Shown: positions 26,201 to 32,870 of the stretch, piece by piece
Layout: each line of letters opens with the position of its first letter
Numbering within the stretch: position 1 is the stretch's first letter
DNA from: a virus
Virus record (IMG/VR): IMGVR_UViG_3300008113_000075
Location: 1-49,881 of that record
Length of the DNA: 49,881 nt
Direction: 5' to 3' (one strand)
Made by a program: the position numbers and the translations under genes
Notes under the pieces: model-generated
The model's database searches: none
The model's input: the letters and a program-made list of their open reading frames with translations, nothing else
Told to the model about the DNA's origin: nothing

Positions 26201-27045
26201 TGTAGTGGGGTAAGGGTATCTGCTTCGTCAGTTTTTATATTAAGCCAATATTCTTTAACTCTTAGATCATAATAACCAAAGAATTTTATAGCATTAAAAA
26301 GAGATTTATATGATCCTAAATAAGGGAAAATACTCTCTCCTGCTAATAAAAGCTCCTTTCTTTTTTTGTTTATTATTTCGTAGTCAGGAAACTCTTCTTT
26401 TATATCACTTTCTCTTACTATTAAAGCATCATCTGGATTAAAAGATCTTCCGAAATTGGAGAGAGTAACAGACAATCTGCTATCTTCCCCTTCAACCTCA
26501 CCATGTAGTTCTACTTTTAATATAGTTACTGGGTTATTAGGATCTGTATAATCCTCTATTATTAATCTCCTATCATATATTCCTTCGCTATCAGAATTTA
26601 AAGCTATGTTTATCTGCATAGAAGATGGACTGATATCACTACTAACAACCAATCCGCTAGGAGATGCTACAACGTCACCAGGAACTATCTCTGGGTAAAA
26701 TTCTACGTTATTCGCTTTAACTAATACAGGAGCATCAAGATTTCCATCCACTCCCAATTCATATGTGTATATGATAGAAGAAACATTAGTACTTCCATCA
26801 TAATCTGATTCCCATCTTGTTCTCCATACGGAAGGACCTGGACTAACACCATATGAATGTGGAAAACCATATTTTATTTCAGATAGAGGGTTTAGAAATT
26901 TTTCTATTATAAATATATGTTGGACCTCAAAAAGCTTCTCAGAAACAATAGGGAAAAGTATTGCACCCTCCCAATAATTACCATTCCATACAAAATTATA
27001 TTGATCACCTTTTTTATCAAAAAATAAAAGATTTTGAAAATTCAT
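20269..27045 (-). CDS. Giant baseplate-associated protein with two predicted beta-propellers
   Basis: 2258 residues. Residues about 1-480 form a non-repetitive domain (LFGLFYDINRVVEDQEED near 350, then LKQRLKRDYLPLNARIIDIT) that may be the baseplate-binding part. Its position just after gp6 matches T4 gp7, a large wedge protein, but homology is not shown. Residues about 1195-1485 contain six or seven repeats such as WIATDNGISRFDGVNFKNYN and HKWIGTSDGLVYWDDIRWAV, the pattern of two-component-regulator propeller repeats. Residues about 1678-2100 contain seven SBBP-type repeats, for example ENVYITGSYTSPAYF and GGTDIYLTKFNKDGLLV, enough for one seven-bladed propeller. PKD-like Ig folds are suggested near 765-800 and 2130-2220. 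It starts 1 base after the 81-residue gene. Propellers bind ligands or proteins, so host-surface binding or decoration is likely but unproved. Confidence 0.7.
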   Translation of the reverse strand: MNFQNLLFFDKKGDQYNFVWNGNYWEGAILFPIVSEKLFEVQHIFIIEKFLNPLSEIKYGFPHSYGVSPGPSVWRTRWESDYDGSTNVSSIIYTYELGVDGNLDAPVLVKANNVEFYPEIVPGDVVASPSGLVVSSDISPSSMQINIALNSDSEGIYDRRLIIEDYTDPNNPVTILKVELHGEVEGEDSRLSVTLSNFGRSFNPDDALIVRESDIKEEFPDYEIINKKRKELLLAGESIFPYLGSYKSLFNAIKFFGYYDLRVKEYWLNIKTDEADTLTPLQQNQKILNQLSQPNIEGLNKLELISSLIKDENQGKFKQVEIYGKKKDGTFGLKKQFESLFPSKSYKKTALFGLFYDINRVVEDQEEDQYGYPIVEDAFAFSPEEVLIKLFGLKQRLKRDYLPLNARIIDITGEGVYFNLYKTRGWTDVVDITEIKGGIKVGFNVYPERGYVEDLRPFYTKPNQSGLLYPNINGVEEGISYYGNTVDPYSYFQEYPISTIPSLENAVNLFYQDITNGEMPKFLGDGDYDPPGYKLFSDGSDYVFPAGCPVIIKNDTFNLSWEELSGSWNSLDPTITRTDLQIASYSSTTSPNPGGSLQTVYSTSLFTLPTTFPVGININIGTGNNWFDTTFPDVIFVRVESVDSPGNLVLGYCSAGDYNTLTGNLYIQMIYTRGAGEYSNWKVSPTNLGFSSYVFDYYENFIQSNGFYSWNRLPYLDFYEIEWTIYKDDDDKPYYYQTRGGLPELETIVHFLPYSGEYNIKCRVWDTLNSISLGIKRGVVKVDKRGIELNTLTRFRESESYDWDNMPLKWESYPSQWIFPVENTNKILSISDFIQNYPEYSNNFNEGQQCEVLTKLPEVKSTVTFDVGVQQIDIATIVSNYIGGGYDLAEVTTLTPHGYSSGNTVWIYDSLGSSLGQYPITVTGTNTFQIPEIIITAITGGYVYGTGNIKFYADAVLIADCNFQGDLNSTTSLAYSIINSSPLDPKYKVINLVDSVTTNYKTFTVQAPNNSGSLWNGKQFIVQTTGSLLITTPINTFSGGLNEREEYVYYDFNLLPKKEMRYWGTKSLSWETFEDFSFEKAYAHTWDMYDYHNDWLGGFNLYSLQYGDRVKVTEDSNGLVFGETDSPGNNYLDLKEAADQLNNSIDENIKRFDYVVRGFSELSNNFYPNANPISPDLSTNPGPKNIQSKFYKVPTYSPVLFEPTGIAWDADGDIWVTGEDVIKFDGVNYTNYDSSNSVMPGVSLLTNCIKIDRNDIKWIGLENNLVPLVKINEKDPSDSFAYSVNDFVDNGGNPISPITPSSINCIEINPQRGDIFAGFTCNSSPSYDGLLFYDSSAKSWNLYTTSNSDIPSDNIRDLKLQYYSINKWYLWIATDNGISRFDGVNFKNYNIGNSGIPSNNVYSIELDKLNHKWIGTSDGLVYWDDIRWAVWNNATNPELNLGSVKSIIETGNSNIWFTIDSSSSPSNTELYYFDGYYFTKVLYRNDGTTLINPVDCNFGKISLSAPWKTIKNGETTFPKNLLILTKDGEIGKIDYIIPHIQATSKDPGTNGWDFIYHDTSSPLPSVEYIFDSGIGTSQLGFNFIVGPYYDNITLNSDYTRPIMPNVDRYSWYKPIWQRYSIDRLKDQFPSLNIDDVFLYAPLRDILNGKANKEPYWKNSQIERIAKKKSRDLFDNFEWVITLGNSNPDQGVKVTVDNEGDIIAIGDFTGTIFMGEVNNIGTQDLYLTSLDQGVYIAKYNKGGVIQWARSIASTSPQGPIYARSVITDTNGNIYVVSDNNLTGFIQIDKFNFDGVLLNSLNIPITPDQYIGDIKVDKYENIYICGGFQGNLILGSSSLISTGQDSGFLAKLDPSMTFVWAKQFTNTTYSKAYEIGILKEEYLYLTGVFDSQIDLGPIQLTGVGNPDMFIAKFYTGDGECLWANSIGYDSSTSFGSSSICLDPNGHVLISGSYEGTIKIEDQTLSSFPGTTDIFVIKLLSTGKLIWMKMCGGLGGDTAHDIESDSEENVYITGSYTSPAYFSPEEIESRGGTDIYLTKFNKDGLLVDIVTAGGINNDSGADLVLDKEENIYITGYFEGESEFSPYVILSPPGGNLDAFLGKIPKERFKGGNKIGSVQSWLGSHAWSWKEEKFYRDEFEIPLATTIFINPIDSLIPGKKDHIWTLSDTETGEVIVKIRKSPYFIWTFLNPGFYSIACELQDANGNIYETSHSGKIRVIDHKEAFAGDLKPEVVNPNDYLLRTIYYDRKELGFPPLSRFDID
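20740..22015 (-). repeat. Seven SBBP-type beta-propeller repeats (coding)
   Basis: Part of the 2258-residue gene, residues about 1678-2100. Seven units of about 50-65 residues each carry a (E/G)-N-(I/V)-Y-(I/V)-(T/C)-G strand; most have a later (F/Y)-(I/L)-(A/T)-K-(F/Y/L) strand and four begin with W-(A/M)-(K/R/N). The DNA has diverged, so the duplication is old. Confidence 0.7.
22590..23460 (-). repeat. Six or seven regulator-propeller-type repeats (coding)
   Basis: Part of the 2258-residue gene, residues about 1195-1485. The units share a W-(I/V)-(A/G/T) strand followed by (I/L)-x-(K/R/Y)-(F/W/Y)-D and an N-Y/N-Y-T strand. The pattern is that of repeats in the sensor part of hybrid two-component proteins of Bacteroidota. 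Confidence 0.55.
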
Positions 27046-27046
27046 C

Positions 27047-27292
27047 TTATCTTACGTATTTATTATCTTTTGGAACGGTATAATTAAAATAGTTCTTTAT
27101 ATACTTAGCTGCTTCGAACCAGTTATAAACAACTTTTTCCATACTAGCTAAAATATCCATCCTATTAGAATCTCCGTCTAATACAGGATTAGAAAGTGTT
27201 TTTTCGAATATTTTACCTTCATAATCAAATCCCAAATTAGATCTATCGTCGTTTTGGGTATTTATAAATTCGTACCAGCTTTTTTTATCCAT
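27047..27292 (-). CDS. Small protein between gp6-like and giant baseplate genes, unknown
   Basis: 81 residues opening MDKKSWYEFINTQNDDRSNL, with a predicted helical C-terminal half (MDILASMEKVVYNWFEAAKY). No recognised motif or membrane segment. The start and stop are each one base from the neighbouring genes, so it is translated as part of the baseplate block. By position it could be a small wedge component or an assembly factor. It is well supported as a gene by its tight packing and ordinary composition, but its function is unknown. Confidence 0.65.
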   Translation of the reverse strand: MDKKSWYEFINTQNDDRSNLGFDYEGKIFEKTLSNPVLDGDSNRMDILASMEKVVYNWFEAAKYIKNYFNYTVPKDNKYVR

Positions 27293-27293
27293 T

Positions 27294-28991
27294 TTAATTT
27301 CCTGTATTTAAAGAACTTTTTAATATGCTATTTACTTTGGAATTATAAGTATTAGCTACTATAGATCTAATATCTATGTTTATAGAAGAAAGAGTTGTCA
27401 TACCAGCTCCTAGATCATAATATATTCCATTCCTATCTTCCCATCCCCCCGATATTATAACTATCTCATCTTTTCCTATAACTATATCACCAAATTCATC
27501 AAATCCTATCTCTGGTGAATTTGGACTTTGTGCTTTAGCTGCTTCGTTTTCTTCCCCTACAAAATATAAAGAAACTGAATCTACACCCTGTATAGCCTCA
27601 ACAGCTGCAATTAAATCTGATCTAGGTATCTTATCCCTTCTTCTTATATTTAAGAAATAGTCACTCATAGTGTTTACTATCTGCGATTTTATGGTATCGG
27701 GATCATTACCTTCAAATATAGTAATAGCTATGTTTATTACATATTTTTTTATTACAGGATCTAGTATTTTAACCTCAGTTGTAACTATTTTCTGTCCACT
27801 TTCGTCTAACAAAGCGTAAATACTATTTCTTTGTGCATTAGTTAATTTAAATCTTGATACTGGTATATCAAAATATGTTTCATTACTTTTTAGTGTTATC
27901 TGTATATCAGGAACTAAGATAAGGTATATTATATTGTCGTCATCTATGTATTGATCATCAAAAGTTGTAAATGCTTCTATTATAGAAAACTGACCAAATT
28001 TTTCAAAATAAGTTATGTAATTAGTCGGATTGGCCAAGACAAAACTTCTTGAAGTTTTAGGTGCTATTAATCTAGTTAAATCTATAGATTCTTGATTAGC
28101 TCCTAATTGTGGAATAACTGTACAGCTAACGCTTAAAACTTCAGAAAGAGTTACACCATTACCAAAAAGATCTGTACCCTCCGAATCGAAATTAAATATT
28201 ATCTGTGAAGAATCCTCTACTATAATATTTCCACTAGATCCAGCAGATTCTAAATAATTTACTTGTATAATAGAGCCAGGTGCTGGAGGAAGACCAAAAT
28301 TTGTATTACCAAAGAAAATGTCTATACCAGATATTATAGAGCTTCTGACTATATAGCCTCTACCATTTCTAGGTATGTCGTATAAAGATTCGTATCTTTT
28401 CCACTCCACTCCGTTTATTTTTACGTCAACCTCGAAGTTTTCTATTCCAGAAGTACCTCTGGAAGATATATTAAAGCTCTGTAAAATATCTCCAGATCCA
28501 GTATATTGATTAGTACTTATTGTTCCTTCTATTATAGAACAAAGTAAATTGGAAGACCCATCTAAATTTAATCTAGTATATTCTTGTGGAAATTTCAATA
28601 GATATGTTTTTCCATTGTTGACACATTTTATTTCAGAGTTTTTTGGAATTAAAACCGCGCCACCTCCTATATTTTCTGCGCCCCTACCATTCCATTTTAT
28701 AAGTACCTCTCCTTTTGCTGATATACTTCTTGTTGGATTATGGCCAGCAAGAGTAGCAAGACCGTATACGGATGATTCTCTAGTTGCGGTATTAATATTT
28801 AATTCCGTTATGGAATCTTCAATAAAAAATAAAACAAATTGTGAAAGATTGTCAAGTACAAATATTATCTGACCCCATACAGAAGCTACAGTAAATAATT
28901 GGTTAGACATCCCATATCTTGCCTGTATTAACTCAAAAGTTTGGGTTAGAAGGTCGGATATTTTAGCGTTACTTTTCGATAATAAATCCAT
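27294..28991 (-). CDS. gp6: Baseplate wedge protein, gp6 / baseplate J-like
   Basis: 565 residues (T4 gp6 has 660). Typical features are the N-terminal helical region ending in a hydrophobic stretch (TVASVWGQIIFVLDNLSQFV), followed by TATRESSVYGLATLAGHNPT and AKGEVLIKWNGRGAENIGGG, which match the conserved part of gp6 and gpJ baseplate proteins. The C-terminal part has YFLNIRRRDKIPRSDLIAAV, similar to the J-family segment that joins wedges. In T4, gp6 dimers form the inner ring connecting six wedges. It lies 2 bases after the gp25-like gene, the order seen in T4-like and Mu-like phages, which strengthens the call. Confidence 0.75.
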   Translation of the reverse strand: MDLLSKSNAKISDLLTQTFELIQARYGMSNQLFTVASVWGQIIFVLDNLSQFVLFFIEDSITELNINTATRESSVYGLATLAGHNPTRSISAKGEVLIKWNGRGAENIGGGAVLIPKNSEIKCVNNGKTYLLKFPQEYTRLNLDGSSNLLCSIIEGTISTNQYTGSGDILQSFNISSRGTSGIENFEVDVKINGVEWKRYESLYDIPRNGRGYIVRSSIISGIDIFFGNTNFGLPPAPGSIIQVNYLESAGSSGNIIVEDSSQIIFNFDSEGTDLFGNGVTLSEVLSVSCTVIPQLGANQESIDLTRLIAPKTSRSFVLANPTNYITYFEKFGQFSIIEAFTTFDDQYIDDDNIIYLILVPDIQITLKSNETYFDIPVSRFKLTNAQRNSIYALLDESGQKIVTTEVKILDPVIKKYVINIAITIFEGNDPDTIKSQIVNTMSDYFLNIRRRDKIPRSDLIAAVEAIQGVDSVSLYFVGEENEAAKAQSPNSPEIGFDEFGDIVIGKDEIVIISGGWEDRNGIYYDLGAGMTTLSSINIDIRSIVANTYNSKVNSILKSSLNTGN

Positions 28992-28993
28992 AT

Positions 28994-29365
28994 TTATAAT
29001 ATTTTAATTCCTAATATAGGATTACCCTTTATTGCAAAATCTATTACACAGGCATCTCTTGTTTCTCCTCTTAAAAATCCTATTGTGTATTTCACGTCGA
29101 AAATACTAAAGGCCATAGGAACATATGTGGCTAAGTGAATATCTATTGCTCTTGATAGCGTTGATTCGTCAACCTCGAGATCAAATATTAATCCCTCTAG
29201 ATCTATACCAAAATAAGGATCTCCTAAAACCTCACCTGGCCTCGAGAGCATACAATTTTTAATCATCCCTATCAAGATTTCCACATCATCATTAGTGTGA
29301 AGAAACCCTTCCTTATAATTAGGATCTTGAGGTCCCCTCGGATAAATTTCACTTAATCTTGCCAT
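28994..29365 (-). CDS. gp25: Baseplate wedge protein gp25-like (GPW/gp25 family)
   Basis: 123 residues (T4 gp25 has 132). MIKNCMLSRPGEVLGDPYFG, followed by IDLEGLIFDLEVDESTL, is the characteristic gp25/GPW region, in which a helix is followed by G-(E/D)-x-x-x-D/N-P-x-(F/Y)-G. The second half has the family's beta sheet (FSIFDVKYTIGFLRGETRDA). gp25 nucleates the sheath on the baseplate in T4-like phages; despite the old name it is not an active lysozyme. It is directly followed by the gp6-like gene, as expected. The 108-base gap upstream holds a hairpin and an A/T-rich motif, suggesting a transcription unit starts here. Confidence 0.8.
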   Translation of the reverse strand: MARLSEIYPRGPQDPNYKEGFLHTNDDVEILIGMIKNCMLSRPGEVLGDPYFGIDLEGLIFDLEVDESTLSRAIDIHLATYVPMAFSIFDVKYTIGFLRGETRDACVIDFAIKGNPILGIKIL

Positions 29366-29473
29366 GTTGATCTATATATTCCAATAAAAAAATACCCACT
29401 TATTTTACCGGATTTTATTATTTAATATTATAGACCGAAAATGGAAAATATATTCTACAGAATATTATTTTTT
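29366..29473. other. 108-base intergenic gap before the gp25-like gene
   Basis: The longest apparently non-coding gap between structural genes other than at phoH. On the minus strand it contains CTATAATATTAAATAATAA at about 29415-29433, similar to the recurrent 12-mer (TATTAAATA shared), and GGAATATATAGATCAAC before the ATG. A hairpin lies at its right end. No reading frame of note is present. Confidence 0.4.
29450..29465. terminator. Possible terminator hairpin
   Basis: ATATTCTACAGAATAT is a 7-base inverted repeat around AC. On the plus strand it is followed by eight T; on the minus strand, just past the stop of the 259-residue gene, the upstream side is A-rich and the downstream side has only four T. 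The stem is AT-rich and weak. It may end leftward transcription before gp25, but this is uncertain. Confidence 0.3.
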
Positions 29474-30253
29474 TTAATTCCACTGTAAGAAGTATGAAGG
29501 AGTGTTCTCGTCTTTTATCATCTGAATTATTTCAGTTTTTTCAGTTGATCCTATAGTTTGAATATTATTATAGTTAACTCTAACACCACCAGGAAGATTA
29601 TATTCAAAAGTACCTAACAATCTACCTATATTTATTTTAGCTTCAGCTAAGCAGAACCTTACAAATAATTCATCATCATATAAGCTTTCTTCTGGTATAT
29701 CTATATAAGCCCTTATCCCCACATCAGTTCCGCTGTATAATGAACTTGAGCTACCACCATCTGTTTGATATGTTCTATTAGGATCTCTACCGTTTATAGT
29801 TAGTTTTTTTGTGTTTTTGTTATAGTTAAAAGCATAAGTTTCTAATAAATATGCCTTTGCTAAATCGAAGAAAGAATATAAAACAGTTCTATACACTAAA
29901 TTATCCCCTGCAAAAGGAGATAACATAAGTTCCGACCCTAGTAGTTTAGAATCACCAAAATCTTTATCAGGGGTTCCTATCAATCCAGCTCCGTTTACTT
30001 CTCTAACCTCGTAAATAGATCTAACACATTGAGGAAGCTGTATTTGTCTAGTAGCTCTAAATGATGGCGTCGAGAATAATTCTCTTCCTAATACAAATAT
30101 CCTATCCTCTACAGCATATTGATAATTATCATAAAAATAAGCTCTAGCTCTTTTTATTATCCTCTTAATTTCCTGCTCGTTTAGATTATAAGGCAAAGCA
30201 CAAGAATGAGATATGTCATCCTTTATTTCTTGGATTAAGTCTGCTTCGGTCAT
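29474..30253 (-). CDS. Virion-associated protein, possible neck or connector component
   Basis: 259 residues. The first 55 residues are helical (MTEADLIQEIKDDISHSCAL, then NEQEIKRIIKRARAYFYDNY) and resemble the helical start of head-to-tail adaptor proteins. EDRIFVLGRELFSTPSFRAT and IQLPQCVRSIYEVREV follow as strands, and a helical stretch RTVLYSFFDLAKAYLLETYA lies in the middle. T4 neck proteins gp13 and gp14 are of similar size, but no diagnostic motif is seen. It is the last gene of the right structural block, 5 bases after the amidoligase-like gene. A structural role is likely; which one is not known. Confidence 0.5.
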   Translation of the reverse strand: MTEADLIQEIKDDISHSCALPYNLNEQEIKRIIKRARAYFYDNYQYAVEDRIFVLGRELFSTPSFRATRQIQLPQCVRSIYEVREVNGAGLIGTPDKDFGDSKLLGSELMLSPFAGDNLVYRTVLYSFFDLAKAYLLETYAFNYNKNTKKLTINGRDPNRTYQTDGGSSSSLYSGTDVGIRAYIDIPEESLYDDELFVRFCLAEAKINIGRLLGTFEYNLPGGVRVNYNNIQTIGSTEKTEIIQMIKDENTPSYFLQWN

Positions 30254-30258
30254 ATCTA

Positions 30259-31701
30259 TTAATTATTTGATTTAAAGTTTACCCCAGGTATTCCTGAAGG
30301 TTTAGAATTATTATCAGAAAATCTAGCTGGAGTAGAAGGCGAATCCCCTTCGTTTCTATTAGGGAAAGGTCTTTTCTTAGAACTTCCTTTTAATTTTTTA
30401 TCGTCGTCTCCATCTTTAACTATTTCTGTCTCAGGAGATATAGTAGCAAGCTTACCTATAAATCCCGATCTAATTATTCCGCCGAAAACCTCACAATTAA
30501 TTTCCTTGTCTTTATTATCTATATAGCTATCATGGACAGTGTTAGTAAAATAAAGATCCGAAGTCATAATCTTAGATCTACTTATTTCATTATTTGTTAT
30601 TAAATCACAATCTTCTAGGGTTGAATCGTTTATTTTACAATTAAACAATCTACAATTAAATACATTACCAGCTATTTCCCCTTCTAATATGTCATAATCC
30701 TTTAAAAGATAGGCTCTAGTTGTTTTTACGTCTTTTAGCTGGAATTTACCTAAGGAGCTATCATAATTAATTACTCCTTCTTTTATGCTATTCTCAACTA
30801 TTAAATCGTAAAGTACTTCCCTTATATTTAGGAAAAAAGATCTAAGTATTTGTGGATCAGACCTTAAATCCACCATTATATTCATGTGTGGATAATTCTT
30901 CTGAAAAGCGTCCGGATCTATAAATGTAGATGAGTTTTTGTATATCTCATTAAGGAACATTTTAAGAGTCTTAAGATCGTTATCAGTAAATCCTGTATTG
31001 AATTGTAGTACTCCAACAGTATAGGTAATTATATAGTCTATTATTTCCTTAATAGCAGAATATCTTTTCTGGTAATCTTTCCCACCAAGATATCTAACCT
31101 CGAAATATCCTTCGGGAAGTTTTAAGAAATTTATCCCCATATTTTTTTCAAGAGGAACTTCAAATAGATTTTTATCAATAAATCCAATATTGCTAGGATC
31201 TACGAACTTATTTGATGGAATAATTCTTTTTATAGATTTAGCATATAAAGATCCCATTCTATCAGGGAATCTTTTATAGATAACATTCTCATCAAATCCA
31301 AGAATAAATTTAAGAATATTTAGTTCCGTCATTTTAGGAACTTCTGGATATATTGATGTATCTATGCTAACACCAAACTGAAAAGCACACTTCTTATCCG
31401 TATACCCATTCTCATCTATCCATTTTAAGGTTTTTATTAAAATAACTATAGCCTCGAAATAAGGAAGAGGACCCGTGATGAATTCTACCATCTTGGATCC
31501 TCCTGAATAATCCGGCTCTAATTTAAAAATATCCTTGTTTGGTTTAAAATTAGAATGATACTTATTAAAAAGAAGTATTTTCTTTCCTAATACCTTTCCT
31601 AGGCCCTCGCATATTTCATTCCTATTTAAGTTACTATAAAACTCAAATTCGAAACCAAGCTTAACTGAGTAGAAAAAATCATTAGTAAGTAGATTAGCCA
31701 A
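30259..31701 (-). CDS. Amidoligase-like protein with pentapeptide-like C-terminal region
   Basis: 480 residues. The N-terminal half resembles the putative amidoligase family, ATP-dependent COOH-NH2 ligases with a glutamine-synthetase-like fold. The matching features are GFEFEFY at 16-22 (metal-binding acidic residues), KLEPDYSGGSKMVEFITGPL at 60-79 (the E-x-D-x-S ... E-(F/I)-(V/I)-(T/S)-x-P/G motif) and LPEGYFEVRYLGG at 195-207. The usual His motif after a Gly is replaced by CAFQFGVSID at 105-114. Residues about 341-395 (NVFNCRLFNCKINDSTLEDC) look like irregular pentapeptide repeats, which form a beta-helix. The last 70 residues are charged, Pro-rich and probably disordered. It sits 3 bases after the S1-domain gene, among baseplate genes. 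Family members modify peptides or make glutamyl-like amide bonds; the substrate here is unknown. Confidence 0.55.
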   Translation of the reverse strand: MANLLTNDFFYSVKLGFEFEFYSNLNRNEICEGLGKVLGKKILLFNKYHSNFKPNKDIFKLEPDYSGGSKMVEFITGPLPYFEAIVILIKTLKWIDENGYTDKKCAFQFGVSIDTSIYPEVPKMTELNILKFILGFDENVIYKRFPDRMGSLYAKSIKRIIPSNKFVDPSNIGFIDKNLFEVPLEKNMGINFLKLPEGYFEVRYLGGKDYQKRYSAIKEIIDYIITYTVGVLQFNTGFTDNDLKTLKMFLNEIYKNSSTFIDPDAFQKNYPHMNIMVDLRSDPQILRSFFLNIREVLYDLIVENSIKEGVINYDSSLGKFQLKDVKTTRAYLLKDYDILEGEIAGNVFNCRLFNCKINDSTLEDCDLITNNEISRSKIMTSDLYFTNTVHDSYIDNKDKEINCEVFGGIIRSGFIGKLATISPETEIVKDGDDDKKLKGSSKKRPFPNRNEGDSPSTPARFSDNNSKPSGIPGVNFKSNN

Positions 31702-31704
31702 TTT

Positions 31705-32814
31705 TTATTTCTCTATTAATTGTATTTTAAGTGTGGAACTATCCACGCTTAAGATCGAAAAATCAACCGATTCTCCAACCTCGTATTCTTTAATAGAGTT
31801 TACTAATTTTTCTTTTTCGATAAGACCAGTTAGACCATTTTCCATCTTTATGAAAATACCGAAAGTTTTAATTTTAGTAACCTCTCCTTTATATATTTTC
31901 AAATCGGTATTTTCCCCCAAAACTTCAGAAGAAGTATCCTTCATTTCTTGGATATTTTTCATCTTCTCGTTTGGTTGGGTAACTGATAAATTTATTCTTT
32001 GTGGATTTTTAATATCCATTACATAAAATTCGATGCTATCACCAGCTTTATATTTTTCTAGATTTCCTCTGTTTGTATCGTCCATAGGTATGATTCCTGT
32101 ATAGATATCATCCCATTCTACAAATACTCCATTACCTGATAGTCCTGTAACATTACCTTGATATTTATTAGAGAAAGAAAGATCTTGAACTGCACGATCT
32201 ATAATTTTTCTTAAATATTTCTTAAATGATACAACAAAAATATCTCTTTTCTGATCGTAGACTTCAACCATCACGTTTAGTTCTTTACCTACATAATCTG
32301 CAAAATTCATAATTCTGTTTGCTGCAGCTAGACTTCCAGGAAGGAAACATTCAATTCCAGATAGATCAACCATGAATCCTCCGTTACAAACATTCTTAAC
32401 TTTAACCTTGAAAGCGCAGTCCTCTTCTTTTATTGATCTATGTAATTCTCTTTTAAGTGCTTTTTCATATCCAGCAGAAACAGATCCATTGAAAGATCCA
32501 GAAGAATCCTTAGTTATCACAACATCTAATACGTGACCTGGATTCATCTCTATCGAAGGATATCCAAGCTTTCTCATATTCTTTTCTTCCTTCTTCGTGT
32601 CTATTACAATAGTTTGACCAAAAGTGGTCTCTCCTAAAGCTATTCCTTTATCAGGATCAACAGATGTTACTGTAATTTTTTCTACTGAATTGTTTTGCAA
32701 ATCTTTACCCGATATTTTCGCTGAGTCGTCAGGAAATGTATTTCCGTAAAGTGAAGCTAGTTTTTCCCTTTCTTCTGTGTCATATTCGAAAAAACTAAAA
32801 TTTTTATTTTTCAT
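31705..32814 (-). CDS. S1-domain RNA-binding protein, ribosomal protein S1-like
   Basis: 369 residues with at least three S1-type OB-fold domains: residues about 132-198 (FKVKVKNVCNGGFMVDLSGI, then ECFLPGSLAA), 214-280 (YQGNVTGLSGNGVFVEWDDI) and 305-369 (YKGEVTKIKTFGIFIKMENG, then LTGLIEKEKLV). A more divergent first domain is likely at about 41-110. The ECFLPGS motif is typical of the third and following domains of ribosomal protein S1. S1 binds mRNA on the 30S subunit and helps unfold leaders. A phage copy could redirect translation to phage messages or protect RNA. It lies 56 bases after the 1696-residue gene and just before the amidoligase-like gene; nothing else nearby is concerned with RNA. 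Confidence 0.8.
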   Translation of the reverse strand: MKNKNFSFFEYDTEEREKLASLYGNTFPDDSAKISGKDLQNNSVEKITVTSVDPDKGIALGETTFGQTIVIDTKKEEKNMRKLGYPSIEMNPGHVLDVVITKDSSGSFNGSVSAGYEKALKRELHRSIKEEDCAFKVKVKNVCNGGFMVDLSGIECFLPGSLAAANRIMNFADYVGKELNVMVEVYDQKRDIFVVSFKKYLRKIIDRAVQDLSFSNKYQGNVTGLSGNGVFVEWDDIYTGIIPMDDTNRGNLEKYKAGDSIEFYVMDIKNPQRINLSVTQPNEKMKNIQEMKDTSSEVLGENTDLKIYKGEVTKIKTFGIFIKMENGLTGLIEKEKLVNSIKEYEVGESVDFSILSVDSSTLKIQLIEK

Positions 32815-32839
32815 GTTATTTGGGTTTGTATTGGTTTAT

Positions 32840-32866
32840 ACTATAAAATTGGATTAAAATTTCCAA
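32840..32866 (-). promoter_or_regulatory. Candidate sigma70-like promoter before the S1-domain gene
   Basis: Minus strand TTGGAA (complement of 32861-32866), 15 bases, then TATAGT (complement of 32840-32845). The spacer is slightly short and the -35 box matches 4 of 6. It lies in the 56-base gap upstream of the S1-domain gene and would allow expression apart from the structural genes. Confidence 0.25.
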
Positions 32867-32870
32867 GAAA

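Noticed and set aside
28979-28993. TATAAATA, identical to the T4 late promoter, at the start of the gp6-like gene
   Set aside because: The motif overlaps the ATG, so a start site downstream would fall inside the gene; likely chance in AT-rich DNA.
28994-29365. Lysozyme activity for the gp25-like protein
   Set aside because: The family's old lysozyme-like label does not reflect catalysis; the protein is a structural wedge component.
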